A stretch of DNA of 64,000 nt from Flavobacterium potami (GTDB taxonomy: Bacteria > Bacteroidota > Bacteroidia > Flavobacteriales > Flavobacteriaceae), in assembly GCF_020026915.1 (NCBI RefSeq), contig NZ_JAINUY010000002.1, positions 620,001-684,000 on the forward strand, read 5' to 3'. The notes under the pieces are model-generated. The model saw nothing but the letters and a program-made list of their open reading frames with translations, searched no databases and was not told where the DNA came from. Positions 1 through 7,589 of the stretch are shown one piece after another. The position numbers and the translations under genes were made by a program. Within the stretch, counting starts at the first letter, position 1. Each line of letters starts with the position of its first letter.

Positions 1-447
1 CATGTCTACAGGTCTGTTATTGTATTCTCCATTGTAAATATGACCAGGGTCACTTTCAGGTAAATTGATGTTTCCGTTCACGTTTGCAATTTGATTCTGA
101 GTCATTACATATTTCATGTGGTCAACACCAATTGTAACACTGTAATGATCGCTAAAAAAGTAACCAAACCTCAAATTCGTTTGCGGAATAGTCATGTTGG
201 CAGGATTAATATAATCCACATGCCATCCTTTTGGTTTATCATGAGCCCTCATATCCTCAACAGTAAAGTTGTAATCCTTACCTCTAAAGTTTACATCAGA
301 TTTTGAGTAGCTTTCTCTGTTTCCACCCCACATAACAAAGAATTTTCCTTTGTTATGAGCAGCATATTTTTGTACAGGTATTTCTTCCTGAGCAAATGTG
401 CTTAAAGAAACACAAGTCAGTAAGAAAAATAAAATTTTTGTTTTCAA
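1..447 (-). CDS. Exported protein, 5' part only (cut by window edge)
   Basis: Only the first 149 codons lie in the window. Reading leftward from 447, the frame opens with TTG (KTKILFFLLTCVSLSTFAQ), a clear signal peptide ending in FAQ. An in-frame TAA lies a few codons upstream with no ATG between, so TTG is the only sensible start. The mature part has alternating aromatic and polar stretches (FFVMWGGNRESYSKSD, LRFGYFFSDHYSVTIGVDHMKY) that look like transmembrane beta strands, so an outer-membrane beta-barrel is my inference. The frame is still open at base 1. It sits 19 bp downstream of kdsA and could be cotranscribed with it. I do not recognise a named family. Confidence 0.75.
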   Translation of the reverse strand, partial: MKTKILFFLLTCVSLSTFAQEEIPVQKYAAHNKGKFFVMWGGNRESYSKSDVNFRGKDYNFTVEDMRAHDKPKGWHVDYINPANMTIPQTNLRFGYFFSDHYSVTIGVDHMKYVMTQNQIANVNGNINLPESDPGHIYNGEYNNRPVDM

Positions 448-466
448 AGAACTTAAGTATTATAAT

Positions 467-1285
467 TTAAAATGCGTTAACTGTTTTTCTGATAGCAACT
501 AACTTGTTCATTAAGCCTTCAAAATAGTCTAAATTAAGCATATTAGCACCATCACTTTTTGCATTAGCTGGATCAAAGTGTGTTTCTATAAAAATACCAT
601 CAACACCAACTGCGATACCTGCTTTTGCTACTGTTTCAATCATATCAGGTCTTCCACCCGTAACACCAGCTGTTTGATTTGGCTGTTGCAAAGAGTGGGT
701 TACGTCTAGAACTGTAGAAGCATATTGTTGCATAGTAGGAATTCCTCTAAAATCAACAATCATGTCCTGATAGCCAAACATAGTACCACGATCTGTAACC
801 ATCACGTTCTCATTATTACAGTCTAATACTTTTTGAACAGCGTGTTTCATGCTTTCTGGACTCATAAATTGTCCTTTTTTCAAGTTTACTGTTTTACCAG
901 TATTGGCTGCAGCCACAACAAGATCAGTCTGACGAACCAAGAAAGCCGGAATCTGCAATACATCAACGTATTGAGCAGCCATATCGGCATCTTCGTTAGT
1001 GTGGATATCTGTAACTGTTGGAACATGAAAAGTTTCAGAAACTTTTCTTAAGATTTTTAATGCTTTTTCATCACCAATTCCAGAAAAACTATCAATTCTA
1101 GAACGGTTTGCTTTTTTGAAAGATCCTTTAAACACATAAGGAATCTGAAGTTTGTCGGTAATACCAACTAATTTTTCAGCAATTCTTAGCGCCATTTCTT
1201 CTCCTTCGATAGCACAAGGCCCCGATAATAAAAAGAAATTTCCGCTGTCAGTATGCTTAATTTGAGGAATATGTTGTATGTTCAT
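467..1285 (-). CDS. kdsA: 3-deoxy-8-phosphooctulonate synthase (KDO-8-P synthase)
   Basis: Condenses phosphoenolpyruvate with arabinose 5-phosphate to KDO-8-phosphate, the precursor of the KDO sugar of the lipopolysaccharide inner core, in the cytoplasm. At 272 residues it has the usual family length. Motifs seen are LLSGPCAIEGEE (19-30), KGSFKKANRSR, the ligand-binding LKKGQFMSPESM and the C-terminal FIETHFDPANAKSDGAN. Cys24 in the GPCAIE motif is the metal ligand that marks the metal-dependent class of this enzyme (Aquifex type), as opposed to the E. coli type with Asn. The ATG start fits a TACCTTTG -7 box about 20 bp upstream. Confidence 0.97.
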   Translation of the reverse strand: MNIQHIPQIKHTDSGNFFLLSGPCAIEGEEMALRIAEKLVGITDKLQIPYVFKGSFKKANRSRIDSFSGIGDEKALKILRKVSETFHVPTVTDIHTNEDADMAAQYVDVLQIPAFLVRQTDLVVAAANTGKTVNLKKGQFMSPESMKHAVQKVLDCNNENVMVTDRGTMFGYQDMIVDFRGIPTMQQYASTVLDVTHSLQQPNQTAGVTGGRPDMIETVAKAGIAVGVDGIFIETHFDPANAKSDGANMLNLDYFEGLMNKLVAIRKTVNAF

Positions 1286-1305
1286 AATATGATTTTTTGA
1301 CAGTG

Positions 1306-1313
1306 CAAAGGTA
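1306..1313 (-). promoter_or_regulatory. Bacteroidota -7 box of kdsA
   Basis: On the minus strand this reads TACCTTTG followed by C, a full match to the TAnnTTTG consensus, ending 20 bp before the kdsA ATG. A convincing TTTG -33 element is not visible at the expected distance. Confidence 0.6.
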
Positions 1314-1356
1314 GTTATGATTTATGAGTTTCAGATTAAGATTTAAGATTATTTTA

Positions 1357-1546
1357 TGAAGCTATTCCTGCTATTCGCTACAAACAACGTTCACTGAACT
1401 CTTCTTAAAAATATAATATAGTGAAGTAATCTTTTTCTCCAAATCCTTTTTTTCTAGATCCTTGCAGGAGCTTCCGTTGGTCGCTCTGCAACGACCAGAA
1501 AAAATAGTCTTTCTCCAAAAAGGATTTCCGCTGCTATCAGGGCTAG
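1357..1546 (-). repeat. Intergenic repeat, AGCCC-GAT / AGCGAATAGC type (copy 1)
   Basis: Read on the minus strand the element starts CTAGCCCTGATAGCAGCGG, runs through AAATCCTTTTTGG, a central GAGCGACC-CGGAAGCTCC block and AAAGGATTTGGAG, and ends AGCGAATAGCAGGAATAGC. The same ordered blocks recur on the plus strand at 61087-61229. The CCTTTTT and AAAAAGG parts can pair. It resembles the unassigned intergenic repeats common in Flavobacterium genomes. No gene is visible in the 1286-1573 spacer. Confidence 0.65.
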
Positions 1547-1573
1547 ACTTTAGTGGAATTATGTGAAATTAAG

Positions 1574-2053
1574 TTAATTGGAGATGTTGAAATTTTCTCT
1601 TTTAAGTTTTAAAAAATTACTTTTCGCTTTTAAATAAAACTTCCAAAAAATAATTTGACCAATAAAAAATAAGATATTCAAACAAATAGTAATAGTAACT
1701 ATAATTTGAATGCGATTTGTAAAATTTTCTGGAGTTAAAGAGCCGAAAGGAACAAGTTCGTAAAGACTAATTCGACCAATAAACACCGAAGGAATAGTAA
1801 GAGCAAAATGAATGAAAAATTTCTTGAAAGATATTTTATTGTCAATTTTTAGAAGTTTCCAGTAACAAATTGTAGTAATAAAAAGGGCAATAAACTTAAT
1901 GAAATTTGAAATGATTTGATCAGAAACAATAGTTGTATTCCACCCAGGAACAATCGAGGAGAAAAAATCTGATTGTAAAAAAAATATATAGTATGGGAAA
2001 ATTATTAATGATAAAATTAAAAATACCGTAAAAGCTAATTTTGTTTTAATCAT
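1574..2053 (-). CDS. Small four-helix membrane protein, unknown
   Basis: 159 residues with about four hydrophobic spans: the N-terminal LAFTVFLILSLIIFPYYIFF, then FIKFIALFITTICYW, FFIHFALTIPSVFIG and IIVTITICLNILFFIGQIIFW. The tail is basic (KAKSNFLKLKREN), so an inner-membrane protein with a cytoplasmic C-terminus is likely. I recognise no family. It is the last gene of a minus-strand run: the preceding gene ends 15 bp before its ATG. It could equally belong with the two small envelope genes upstream or be the tail of the lysoplasmalogenase/AGMO-like operon. Confidence 0.7.
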   Translation of the reverse strand: MIKTKLAFTVFLILSLIIFPYYIFFLQSDFFSSIVPGWNTTIVSDQIISNFIKFIALFITTICYWKLLKIDNKISFKKFFIHFALTIPSVFIGRISLYELVPFGSLTPENFTNRIQIIVTITICLNILFFIGQIIFWKFYLKAKSNFLKLKRENFNISN

Positions 2054-2068
2054 CTTATGGTTCTGAAT

Positions 2069-2437
2069 TTAATTGCTTAAAATAGTTTCAATCACTTTTC
2101 TATTCTTTAACTCAATTATTTTTTCAAAAGTCAAATTGCCTAAATCAAAATCTTTTTCACATCTAAAAACATCATATTTGTTTTGATTAACAAAATCATA
2201 AAGATCTAAAGTGTCATTTTGTTTTGTAATGATATTAGCTCTTTTCCAATCTTTTGAAATTACACCAAAATTTCTGGTTTGCGTATTTAGAATCAAATCT
2301 CCGCTTTTCGATTCAAGATAAACATTTTGTAAATCTCCGTAATGATCTTCAATTTCCATTAGATATAATCCCCAAGCGATTAAACTAAAAAGAAGAATTA
2401 ATAGAATGAAAGTAGAAACAATGATCTTTTTTAGCAT
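2069..2437 (-). CDS. Single-span envelope protein, unknown
   Basis: 122 residues with one N-terminal hydrophobic segment (IIVSTFILLILLFSLIAWGLYL, about 5-26) and no clear cleavage site, so probably a signal anchor with an exported soluble domain of about 95 residues rich in charged and beta-type segments (LESKSGDLILNTQTRNFGVISKDW). No family recognised. The gap to the upstream lipoprotein gene is 9 bp and to the downstream membrane protein gene 15 bp, which supports a shared transcript. Confidence 0.7.
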   Translation of the reverse strand: MLKKIIVSTFILLILLFSLIAWGLYLMEIEDHYGDLQNVYLESKSGDLILNTQTRNFGVISKDWKRANIITKQNDTLDLYDFVNQNKYDVFRCEKDFDLGNLTFEKIIELKNRKVIETILSN

Positions 2438-2446
2438 GACAAGAAA

Positions 2447-2899
2447 TTAATTCTGTTTCAATCTCAATCCCATCGGAACCATTAAAATTCCTTTTTCATA
2501 AATGTTTAAATAAAGCTTAATTGGTTTTTTCTGTCCTTCCCATTTCAACTCGTAAACATTTAGAAAACCAGCTCCCATATTGCTTCTTTTAGTTGGAAAA
2601 GGACAACAGGTTTCTAATTTAGCATAGGTGATTTTTTCGCCACTTGGTCCAGCCAAAGCGTTAAGGAAACGGCTTTCGTTTAGCGTTTCGCTATTTGTAT
2701 TTTGAAAAAACAGATTTACAGGATAATCAGGATCATAACCGTATTTTTTGTCTTTTGCAAATTGAGTAATTACAAAAGTATTGTCTTTCTTTAAAACTAA
2801 GTCAGGAGCATTATCGTCTACATTTTTTAAAGTTGATTTAGTACTTACACAAGAAGATGCTGTAATTAATAAAACAATAAATAAAACTATTTTTTTCAT
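2447..2899 (-). CDS. Small lipoprotein, unknown
   Basis: 150 residues. The start MKKIVLFIVLLITASSC is a lipoprotein signal with lipidation expected at Cys17. The mature part contains a CC pair (LETCCPFPTKRS) and ends in a beta-rich stretch (PIKLYLNIYEKGILMVPMGL). I do not recognise a characterised family. The stop codon of the upstream lysoplasmalogenase gene lies 29 bp before its ATG, and a TAATTTTG -7 box overlaps that stop, so it may be read both from its own promoter and from the upstream operon. Confidence 0.75.
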   Translation of the reverse strand: MKKIVLFIVLLITASSCVSTKSTLKNVDDNAPDLVLKKDNTFVITQFAKDKKYGYDPDYPVNLFFQNTNSETLNESRFLNALAGPSGEKITYAKLETCCPFPTKRSNMGAGFLNVYELKWEGQKKPIKLYLNIYEKGILMVPMGLRLKQN

Positions 2900-2923
2900 G
2901 AGGTTTGGTTAGGATTGAGAGTA

Positions 2924-2931
2924 CAAAATTA
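2924..2931 (-). promoter_or_regulatory. Possible internal -7 box
   Basis: Minus-strand TAATTTTG overlaps the stop codon of the lysoplasmalogenase gene and lies 24 bp before the lipoprotein ATG. The -33 element is not convincing, so this is a tentative promoter for the three small downstream genes. Confidence 0.4.
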
Positions 2932-3609
2932 CTCTTTTATTTTCTTTGGATTAAGTTTTAAAATACCAAGTACAATCAGATATTGTGCCAGAAGATAGGT
3001 TAACATTATAAAAAAAGAGCTTTTCTGAATGGGAACATAAAATTTATTTACTGCCAAAATGCTATCCGAAACAATGAAGAAAAAGGCACCAAGAAAGACC
3101 AACAAATTACCCGGTCTTTCCCAAACCAAAAGTCCGTTGAAAGCAAACAGAAGCATTATAGAAATTATCGTAGCATAAACAATAACCGGAATTTGAAGAT
3201 CGCCCAAATGAGGCATCAACACAGAAACCATACCGATTAAATACAAAGCAATGAGAATACTTCCAATTATAAAAAGCGATTTATTCTGCTTTTTTCTTAT
3301 TCGATTTTGTTTATTAAATAAAATGCAATACAGAATGTGGGCGGTTAAAAAGGACACCAATCCCAATATAAAATAGATTTCTCCTAGATCTGTAAAGAGC
3401 AAAATAACATCTCCAATCCAGGAAAAAACAAGCGCAGCAAGCAATGTATTTTTAGTTGGAAATTTTCTGTAAAAATAAGCTCCAAAACCAATAATAGGAA
3501 TTAAAATTGGTTTTAAAAACAAATCAAAACGCTCGTAACCTAAAAACAAAATAATGAGGTAGACTATACTGAACACAATATAAATCTTGAAAAAGGAAGA
3601 ATTTCTCAT
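2929..3609 (-). CDS. YhhN/TMEM86-family lysoplasmalogenase
   Basis: 226 residues, seven to eight hydrophobic spans. Family signature parts seen are the early LKPILIPIIGFGAYFY segment, FSWIGDVILLF with its acidic residue, the glycine-rich GLVSFLTAHILY, and FFIVSDSILAVNKF followed by LLAQYLIVLGIL. Members of YhhN/TMEM86 hydrolyse the vinyl-ether bond of lysoplasmalogens. Whether this one acts on vinyl or alkyl ethers is not known from sequence. Its ATG lies 8 bp after the stop of the AGMO-like hydroxylase gene, so the two are almost certainly cotranscribed, which suggests a joint role in ether-lipid turnover or remodelling in the membrane. Confidence 0.85.
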   Translation of the reverse strand: MRNSSFFKIYIVFSIVYLIILFLGYERFDLFLKPILIPIIGFGAYFYRKFPTKNTLLAALVFSWIGDVILLFTDLGEIYFILGLVSFLTAHILYCILFNKQNRIRKKQNKSLFIIGSILIALYLIGMVSVLMPHLGDLQIPVIVYATIISIMLLFAFNGLLVWERPGNLLVFLGAFFFIVSDSILAVNKFYVPIQKSSFFIMLTYLLAQYLIVLGILKLNPKKIKE

Positions 3610-3617
3610 AATAGGGG

Positions 3618-4889
3618 TTATGAATTTATATATTGGTTTTGGTTGATTTTAAACTCAAAATATACAAAATATAGTGTTGTTAAGAATGATAAAATCAGAT
3701 ACGTAAAAATAATATAATTACTCATTGGAATTACATTATTTAAGCCAAACCAATCTCCATAATAACCAACAATAGAAATTACAAAACCCAATCGTAGTGC
3801 TTCCCAGAAAACAGCAAACCGACTTTTGTCCATCAACTCGGAGTAGCTATAGATTGTCAGGAAAATAAAAAATCCATAAACGAAGATGTTTGGAAGACCA
3901 ATTTTGGCAATATTATCAAACAGATAACTCACAAATAACAATGTAATTAAAACTTGAATAACCGACCAATAAATTAATCTTTGCGAATTTTGCGTTCCAT
4001 ATTTTTCAAAATCAAAAACATTTTCAATTTTGTTTACCGGATATTGTTCTTCAAAATTTTCAGGGCGCCAGCCTGTTGGTTTAAACCAGATCGTCAATTT
4101 ATCTTTCCATTTTGGAGCGCGCCATGCATCTGAAATCAATAAGCTTAAATGCTGAAAATTGATTTTGATTGGATTCCACGTGTTTGCGGGTCTTGTTATT
4201 CCGAAAACAGGCGGAACATCATCTAATTCTTCCTGAAAAGTGCCGAAAAGTTTATCCCAAAAAATAAAAATCTGCGAATGATTTTTGTCTAAATATTCGG
4301 GATTAATCGCATGATGTACGCGATGATGTGAAGGCGTTACTAAAATATGTTCCAAAAATCCCATTTTTTTGATATGTTTGGTGTGATACCAAAATTGTAA
4401 AAACAAATGAATAGGAAGCGTTATAGCAATTACAGAAGCAGGAACGCCCAATAAAGCAGCAGGAATCAATAAAAAAGTAAATAGATTGACTAAACTCGCA
4501 ATAGGTTGTCTGAGCGCACAAGCCAGATTAAACTCTTCACTGCTATGATGAATGGCGTGTTTGTTCCAAAGAAAATTGATTTGATGTGCCAGTCGATGAC
4601 TCCAATAACCGTAAAAATCAATTACGAAAAAGGCGATAAAATAGGAGAGAACATTAGCTTCCAAATGTTGTAAGGCAATCTTAGAAACCAACCATTCATA
4701 AGAAAGAAAAGTGATACTTAACCCCAAAACATCTTTAACAGAATTGGTAATTCCGGAACTAATGCTTGATACGCTGTCGATTAGAGGAGCCGTATCATTT
4801 TTTTTATAAATGCCGTATATTTTTTCGATGATAATGAGAGTCAAAAAAACAGGCATTGCAATAATTAGTATTTTTCCATATTCCTCCAT
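3618..4889 (-). CDS. Fatty acid hydroxylase superfamily, alkylglycerol monooxygenase-like
   Basis: 423 residues. The eight-histidine di-iron signature is complete: HRLAH at 98-102, HAIHH at 111-115 and HHRVHH at 188-193, set among transmembrane spans as in sterol desaturases and fatty acid hydroxylases. After the catalytic domain comes a loop rich in Trp and Pro (about 230-300) and a C-terminal membrane domain of four spans (about 305-415). That architecture, and a length near 420-445, fits alkylglycerol monooxygenase (TMEM195) better than short sterol desaturases. Substrate is inferred. It is followed after 8 bp by the lysoplasmalogenase. The ATG lies 2 bp past a terminator hairpin; Met12 is an alternative start. 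Confidence 0.85.
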   Translation of the reverse strand: MEEYGKILIIAMPVFLTLIIIEKIYGIYKKNDTAPLIDSVSSISSGITNSVKDVLGLSITFLSYEWLVSKIALQHLEANVLSYFIAFFVIDFYGYWSHRLAHQINFLWNKHAIHHSSEEFNLACALRQPIASLVNLFTFLLIPAALLGVPASVIAITLPIHLFLQFWYHTKHIKKMGFLEHILVTPSHHRVHHAINPEYLDKNHSQIFIFWDKLFGTFQEELDDVPPVFGITRPANTWNPIKINFQHLSLLISDAWRAPKWKDKLTIWFKPTGWRPENFEEQYPVNKIENVFDFEKYGTQNSQRLIYWSVIQVLITLLFVSYLFDNIAKIGLPNIFVYGFFIFLTIYSYSELMDKSRFAVFWEALRLGFVISIVGYYGDWFGLNNVIPMSNYIIFTYLILSFLTTLYFVYFEFKINQNQYINS

Positions 4890-4891
4890 AA

Positions 4892-4940
4892 AAAAAGCAT
4901 TCTATTTCATTCAAATATAGAATAAAATAGAATGCTTTTT
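4892..4940 (-). terminator. clpS terminator, perfect 16-bp stem
   Basis: Arms 4892-4907 and 4925-4940 are perfect 16-bp inverted repeats (AAAAAGCATTCTATTT) around a 17-nt loop, followed on the minus strand by a T tract. It ends the clpS transcript. It abuts the start codon of the next gene, and its loop contains a -7 box. Confidence 0.85.
4912..4919 (-). promoter_or_regulatory. -7 box inside the clpS terminator loop
   Basis: Minus-strand TATATTTG, a full TAnnTTTG match, lies in the loop of the terminator hairpin, 22 bp before the ATG of the AGMO-like gene. No strong TTTG is seen at the -33 position. If used, the leader would be only about 15 nt long and made of the hairpin's distal arm. Confidence 0.5.
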
Positions 4941-4953
4941 AAATTATTTACAA

Positions 4954-5229
4954 TTAAACAATTTCGGCGCTAAGACCAGCTTCCAAAAGTTGTGTACATT
5001 GTGGTTTTAATTTTTCGATCGGGCCTGTTTTTACAGTGCATTTTCCGTTGTAATGTACAATTAAGGAACATTGTTCTGCTTGTTCTGCCGTATGGTCGCA
5101 AACGCGCATTAAAGTATCAATAACATGATCAAATGTATTTACATCGTCGTTATACATAACGATTTCGTTATTGAAAACGGCCGCTTCTTTCTCACGGACT
5201 TTTTCTCTTACTTTCTCTCTAGTACTCAT
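4954..5229 (-). CDS. clpS: ATP-dependent Clp protease adaptor ClpS
   Basis: 91 residues. The ClpS core is plain: the VMYNDDVNTFDHVIDTLMRV segment (hallmark NDD-N-T/F for N-end residue binding), then VHYNGKCTVKTGPIEKLKPQCTQL. ClpS delivers N-degron substrates to the ClpA/ClpC ATPase. The N-terminal tail is repetitive and charged (REKVREKVREKE), as is usual for the flexible tail. Its ATG lies 34 bp after the prmA stop, so prmA and clpS are probably one transcript, ended by the hairpin at 4892-4940. Confidence 0.95.
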   Translation of the reverse strand: MSTREKVREKVREKEAAVFNNEIVMYNDDVNTFDHVIDTLMRVCDHTAEQAEQCSLIVHYNGKCTVKTGPIEKLKPQCTQLLEAGLSAEIV

Positions 5230-5263
5230 CTTATTTAGTTTTTGTACTTTGTAATTACTCTAT

Positions 5264-6097
5264 CTAATTTACGTATTTTAATGATACCCAGTTGTTTCTT
5301 TGTAGCTTTTTAACATACGTTAACCCATTTTCAACACAAGAAGCATCGATAAAAGGAATGTCTTCTTCATAAAAACCGCTAAAAAGAATAATTCCTTTTG
5401 GGTTTAGCGCATCAACATAAGCCTGCATATCATTCAACAAAATATTTCTATTGATATTGGCAATAATCAAATCGTATTTTTTACCAGCTAATAAGGCCGC
5501 ATCGCCTTCGTAAACGCTAATGTGTTTGCAATTATTGCGTTCGGCATTTTCGATAGAATTTAAATAGCACCAGTTGTCAATATCAATAGCATCAATTGGT
5601 TCTGCACCTTTCATTTCGGCTAAGATTGCTAAAATAGCAGTTCCACAGCCCATGTCTAAAGTTTTCAAACCTTTAACATCCATTTCCAATAAATGCTGTA
5701 TCATCATATGAGTTGTCTCATGATGACCGGTTCCGAAACTCATTTTAGGTTCAATTACAATATCAAATTCAGCATCTGTTTTTGGATGAAAAGGAGCACG
5801 AACATGACATTTTCCATCCACATCAATGGCTTCAAAGTTCTTTTCCCATTCTTCATTCCAGTTTACCTGATCGATTTCCTCAATTGTATATGATATTTTA
5901 AACTCTTCAGACTGTAAAATGTAAATACCATCCAGAATATTCTCATCCCATAAATCTTTCTTCACAAAAGCCGAAATTCCGTTTTCTGTTTCTGTAAAAC
6001 TTTCAAACGCTTTTTCACCTAGTTCCGCAACTAAAATTTCAGAACCTAATTCTTTTGGCTCAATCGTAAAATGATATCCTAAATATATATTTGACAT
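5264..6097 (-). CDS. prmA: Ribosomal protein L11 methyltransferase PrmA
   Basis: 277 residues. The C-terminal half has the class I SAM-binding site LDMGCGTAILAILAEMKGA (about 145-163), DIDNW for ribose binding and LIIANINRNILL, the NI-N motif typical of PrmA. The N-terminal 110 residues form the substrate recognition domain. The enzyme trimethylates amino groups of ribosomal protein L11 in the cytoplasm. A TACCTTTG -7 box 15 bp upstream supports the ATG. Order tpiA-prmA-clpS is conserved in Bacteroidota. Confidence 0.95.
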   Translation of the reverse strand: MSNIYLGYHFTIEPKELGSEILVAELGEKAFESFTETENGISAFVKKDLWDENILDGIYILQSEEFKISYTIEEIDQVNWNEEWEKNFEAIDVDGKCHVRAPFHPKTDAEFDIVIEPKMSFGTGHHETTHMMIQHLLEMDVKGLKTLDMGCGTAILAILAEMKGAEPIDAIDIDNWCYLNSIENAERNNCKHISVYEGDAALLAGKKYDLIIANINRNILLNDMQAYVDALNPKGIILFSGFYEEDIPFIDASCVENGLTYVKKLQRNNWVSLKYVN

Positions 6098-6111
6098 AAA
6101 AAAAATTTTTG

Positions 6112-6119
6112 CAAAGGTA
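6112..6119 (-). promoter_or_regulatory. -7 box of prmA-clpS
   Basis: Minus-strand TACCTTTG followed by C, a full consensus match 15 bp before the prmA ATG. A TTGG about 21 bp further upstream could be the -33 element. Confidence 0.55.
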
Positions 6120-6171
6120 ATTTTTTAAATTATAAAATTCCAATTTTTAAAAAATCCAAATTCCAAAACGA

Positions 6172-6200
6172 AAAAACCATTCGCTGTGCGAATGGTTTTT
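6172..6200. terminator. tpiA terminator (bidirectional shape)
   Basis: A 13-bp perfect stem (AAAAACCATTCGC) with loop TGT, A-tract on one side and T-tract on the other. It lies just after the tpiA stop on the minus strand and separates tpiA from prmA. Confidence 0.85.
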
Positions 6201-6222
6201 ATGTAAAATCTTAAATCTAAAA

Positions 6223-6975
6223 TTAGATAGCAGTAACAATAGCTAAGAAATCGTCAGCTTTTAAAGCTGCACCTCCAATTAAACCACCATCTACGTCTGG
6301 TTTAGAGAAGATTTCTTTAGCGTTTTCTGGTTTTACAGAACCACCGTATAAAATAGAAACTTCGTCAGCGATTTCAGCTCCGAAAGCTTTGCGGATAGTT
6401 TCTCTAATAAATTCGTGCATTTCTTGTGCTTGTTCTGGCGAAGCAGTTTCTCCAGTTCCAATAGCCCAAACTGGTTCGTAAGCCAAAACAACTTTAGACC
6501 ATGATTCTTTTGCTATGTGGAAAACTCCGTCACGCAATTGGTTTTCAACGATATTGAAATGATTGTCAGACTGACGATCTTTTAATTCTTCTCCAAAACA
6601 GAAAATAACTGTCATGTCATGTTTTAAAGCTGTATCCACTTTACTAGCGATTAAAGCATCACTTTCGTGGAAAATTGCTCTACGCTCAGAGTGACCTAAG
6701 ATTACAGTATTTACTCCAATGCTTGTTAGCATATCTGCAGAAATTTCTCCAGTAAAAGCACCACCTTCAGCTTGGTGAACGTTTTGAGCAGAAACTCCGA
6801 TAGTTGTGTTTTTTAATTTTGCAGCTGCCGCTTGTAAGTTTACAAAAGTTGGTGCTACAATTACTTGTGCATTTGTTTTTGCTGGAATTTTAGCAATTAA
6901 CTCGTTTAATAATTCTTCAGTTTGCCCTGCATTTTTATGCATTTTCCAGTTTCCTGCAACAATCGATTTTCTCAT
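6223..6975 (-). CDS. tpiA: Triose-phosphate isomerase
   Basis: Interconverts dihydroxyacetone phosphate and glyceraldehyde 3-phosphate in glycolysis and gluconeogenesis. The 250-residue length is normal. Catalytic features are all present: AGNWKMHKN with Lys11, GHSERR with His95, and AYEPVWAIGTG with the catalytic Glu167, followed by the phosphate-binding ILYGGSV. The gene is followed by its own hairpin terminator. No clear TAnnTTTG box is seen in the upstream spacer. Confidence 0.98.
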   Translation of the reverse strand: MRKSIVAGNWKMHKNAGQTEELLNELIAKIPAKTNAQVIVAPTFVNLQAAAAKLKNTTIGVSAQNVHQAEGGAFTGEISADMLTSIGVNTVILGHSERRAIFHESDALIASKVDTALKHDMTVIFCFGEELKDRQSDNHFNIVENQLRDGVFHIAKESWSKVVLAYEPVWAIGTGETASPEQAQEMHEFIRETIRKAFGAEIADEVSILYGGSVKPENAKEIFSKPDVDGGLIGGAALKADDFLAIVTAI

Positions 6976-7073
6976 TTTGGTAGTTTTATATTATTTTTTT
7001 GTTTTTTGTTTGAATTTAAAGTCAGAACTCAAATTGATATTTGAATTTTGACATTGCTATTGTCATTGAAAAA

Positions 7074-7571
7074 TTATTTCAAAGATTGCAAAGTAGAATT
7101 GATTTTGTCAAAATCAGTTTCAATAGCACGATAAAGAACAATTTTTCCAGTTTTATCTACAATGATATAACGTGGAATCCAGTCTAAATGGATCGCTTTT
7201 CCGAAAAGACCTTTCATTCCGTCATTCATCATGTAATGATCGCCTTTATTCAATTCGTGTTTTTCGATTCCAGCTTTCCATTTTTCAGCAGTTTTGTCAG
7301 CCGAAATAAATAAATAAGAAACATCAGGATTATTTGCTTGAAGTTCTTTTAGTTTTGGCATAGCTTTTACGCAATCCCCGCACCAAGAAGCCCAAACTTC
7401 AATCACTAAAGTTTTTCCTTTGTATTTTTTTAAGATGTTTTTAAAAGCAGTCTGACTATTGTCAGTTCCTAATAATTTTTCAGATAAAGCTTCTTTAGAA
7501 AAAGTTGTTTTCTGAGCTTGTGAACATGAAAAAGTAATAAATGCAATTACGATTAAAGCAATTTGTTTCAT
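7074..7571 (-). CDS. TlpA-like thioredoxin-fold lipoprotein
   Basis: 165 residues from the ATG at 7571. An upstream in-frame start seven codons earlier would lie inside the -7 box, so it is rejected. MKQIALIVIAFITFSC is a lipoprotein signal with Cys16 as the lipidation site. The thioredoxin active site is WASWCGDCVKAMP, and the later WIPRYIIVDKTGKIV carries the cis-proline region. It is probably an envelope thiol-disulfide oxidoreductase that reduces or matures exported cysteine proteins; the partner is unknown. Neighbours are tpiA downstream and the BT_3928 protein upstream, a conserved Bacteroidota order. Confidence 0.9.
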   Translation of the reverse strand: MKQIALIVIAFITFSCSQAQKTTFSKEALSEKLLGTDNSQTAFKNILKKYKGKTLVIEVWASWCGDCVKAMPKLKELQANNPDVSYLFISADKTAEKWKAGIEKHELNKGDHYMMNDGMKGLFGKAIHLDWIPRYIIVDKTGKIVLYRAIETDFDKINSTLQSLK

Positions 7572-7589
7572 ATAAATAATCATTTTCAA

